Below, one piece after another: positions 62,080-64,000 of a stretch of DNA of 64,000 nucleotides. The notes under the pieces are model-generated. The model saw only the letters and a list, made by a program, of their open reading frames with translations. It made no database searches and had not been told where the DNA came from. Made by a program: the position numbers and the translations under genes. Source of the stretch: Adineta vaga (taxonomy: Eukaryota > Rotifera); NCBI GenBank assembly GCA_021613535.1, contig CP075492.1:8246001-8310000 (forward strand), in the 5' to 3' direction. Positions within the stretch are counted from its first letter, which is position 1, and the number at the start of each line of letters is the position of its first letter.

Positions 62080-64000
62080 ATGTCTACCTGTCTGCACTAA
62101 TCGATCGCAATTATAAAGATTTTTTACAGAACTAAAACTGCATACAACTAGAAATAAATCGAAGCAATGAACAAAGCAAAAAGGAGAGACAGAAACAGAG
62201 AGAGAAAAAAGACGACGAGTTTTTCCCTTTTTCGCTCCTATGCGCTCATTCATAAAAGATTTGAGTAATTTGCACACAGATTTCTTTTCTTCTCTCTCTC
62301 CCTCTCTGTCTCTCTCTCTCTTTTCTTTGAGTGATCAGAAGACAGCAATAGCATAGGAAAAGAGGGAAGGAAAAATTTTGAACAAAGAACAAGGCACAAG
62401 CGCGCATTGTGTAGCGAGAACATATTATTATGATTGTGTGTGTGTGATTGCACAAGCGAGAGAAAGTGATTGACGAGTGAGAGAAAGAAACGAGAACGTC
62501 GAATGATCAGGTTGTAATAGCGGTAGTGCGTATTAATTATTCTCTTCTTTTTCCTTCTAGTTTTTTTTGTCATTTCAAATAAGAATTTCAAATTGATGGT
62601 CTTCACCTACTTCTCGAGATTTCCAAGTGCAATACATAGGCACTACTTGAAAATTTATAATAAATATATGCGTAGTAGTTTGGCCAAGAAAAGAGAAGAA
62701 AAGAGAGAGAGAGAGTGGGTGAAAGATTTCATTTATTAATTAGCAAACACAAACGTTTTTTCTTCTGCTTCTTCTTCTGTTTCTTAACAAAGAAAAATTA
62801 ACAACAAAAATCAATGTTCTCATTGATGTTGATTCTTCTTTGATTTCTTTTCTTTTATTTACTAATGTTTGAGATTGTCAAATACGAGATAAACCAGAAG
62901 CAAAAAGAATTGAACTAAGTTAGTTCACTAAAACACGAACTATTTACTGCGAAGAGAAAAATACGTAAAATATTTGAAGAAAAAGAAATGTCATATTTCG
63001 TTGTTGATTATTTTCGGTTGGATGGACGATATAAAAAGAAATTCTTGCCTTTTTTTCTCCTTCTTCTTCTCCTTCTTCTTTTTCTCTTGGTTCGTTCTTT
63101 CCTTTCTCATTCAATTGAATGACAATTGTTCACAAAGTTAATCGATACATTTTTTTTTTATTTAGTCAATATAAAGAAAAGAAAGAAGAAAATCCTTGAA
63201 AAGCTGCTTACTAAAGCTGACTCGTTCGAATACATATCGACATGCTTTTCAAACAATATTTTTCTATATACATACATATATCTTAAAAAGATGACGGTGA
63301 TGATATTATCAATATACGAAATCATTCAGCATGCTAGTGATGATCGTCGATGTTGACGACAACATGCTTTTGTGTGCACTATACATTCGTCTCCTGAGAC
63401 AGTATAAAATGTATTGACGTATGCAGGAAATAGTAACAGCAAAAAAATCATTATGATCACCATCTTATTTTATCGTTTTCCTTCATCATTCTATACCCAA
63501 AGAGACTATTATCTGATTATCTTAACTATTTGCGCATTTCTCAATATAAAATACCAACTATTACCTCTAGAGCATTCTTCTTCTCATGTTCAAGAACAAA
63601 CACGATTACAAATGACTATATATATCTCTATTTCTATTTCTATTGAAATCATTCAACAAATACATCGAGCGATTCTCTAAGAAAAGACAATGTCAATATC
63701 GAACTTAAATAAAGTTTTTGTACAACGAAATGGATACTTCCATGTTTGCTATCATCATGAGACAAGCACTTGCTAGATTACATACATACAAATATATGAA
63801 AAGAGGAAGAAGAGTAGATCCGTTCCGGAATAATTCGAAGAGGAAGACATCTAGAATTGATAATTGACATCATGAGGAAAAGAGGAAGAAGCATGCTTGA
63901 CAAGAGAGAATATGTACGCTCTCTTACACTTGACGAAATCGATGATCGACAACGATGATCAATAAGAGAGCGTAGTTCAAGAAAAAAAAGTTAGTTTCTT
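62080..64000. other. Region upstream of the KDM2-like gene
   Basis: Low-complexity purine/pyrimidine tracts (for example CT near 62291-62321 and GA near 62703-62715) and AT-rich DNA. I looked for JmjC-type exons on the minus strand and saw none. It is either promoter sequence or a long intron leading out of the window. Confidence 0.5.

Noticed and set aside
63414-63680. 88-residue + strand frame near the window end
   Set aside because: No domain, signal peptide or supporting splice structure; AT-driven composition.

Overview
This window looks like nuclear DNA of a small-genome, AT-rich invertebrate. Genes are split by many short GT-AG introns (mostly 45-75 nt), spacing is compact, and the gene set is plainly metazoan: glycogen phosphorylase, 14-3-3 epsilon, AP-3 delta, SPEN-family RBM15, a polycystin-1 channel, a Toll-type ectodomain and neuropeptide precursors. 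A bdelloid rotifer or similar spiralian fits best. That is inference from composition, intron size and an NHL-repeat polycystin; nothing in the sequence names the species. I see no prokaryotic operon, CRISPR array, rRNA, convincing tRNA or transposon.

Layout. 1-10561 (+) is the 3' part of a large receptor-channel: NHL propeller, Ser/Thr mucin-like minisatellite, REJ, GPS, PLAT, polycystin channel. 11164-14737 (+) is RBM15/Spenito. 17875-19809 (-) is a bHLH-PAS transcription factor. 22212-23190 (+) is a four-TM protein with a CxxC pair tail. 23605-28402 (-) is AP3D1, head to head with SLC35B1 (28654-29933, +). 30832-34345 (+) is glycogen phosphorylase with a TATA box. A small PPxY membrane protein (34462-34665, -), an unrecognised protein (35034-35773, -) and ILRUN (36006-37143, -) follow. 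Two tandem serine palmitoyltransferase small subunits lie at 37347-37730 and 38444-38647 (-). A CCDC66-like protein (39265-42480, -) diverges from an intronless E2 enzyme (42826-43302, +). A Toll-like receptor without a TIR domain is at 43490-45907 (-).

The right part is sparser: a 4.4 kb gene-free stretch, 14-3-3 epsilon (50307-51271, -), a proline-rich repeat protein (52072-53170, -), two secreted neuropeptide-type precursors (53699-54043 and 57055-57297, both -), a tiny single-TM protein (56364-56633, +), a Gln/Tyr-rich low-complexity protein (58353-58888, +) and a KDM2-type CXXC-PHD protein lacking visible JmjC and F-box parts (59786-62079, -).

The genes do not form one pathway. The strongest candidates for undescribed biology are the two peptide precursors, one encoding five near-identical amidated peptides. 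Next come three domain rearrangements (NHL-mucin-polycystin, TIR-less Toll, JmjC-less KDM2) and several small membrane proteins.

Exon models were built by eye from reading frame and splice sites. For RBM15, the bHLH-PAS gene, SLC35B1, the Toll-like gene, the KDM2-like gene and several small genes, the summed exon lengths close in frame. For the other multi-exon genes only the ends and key junctions were checked.
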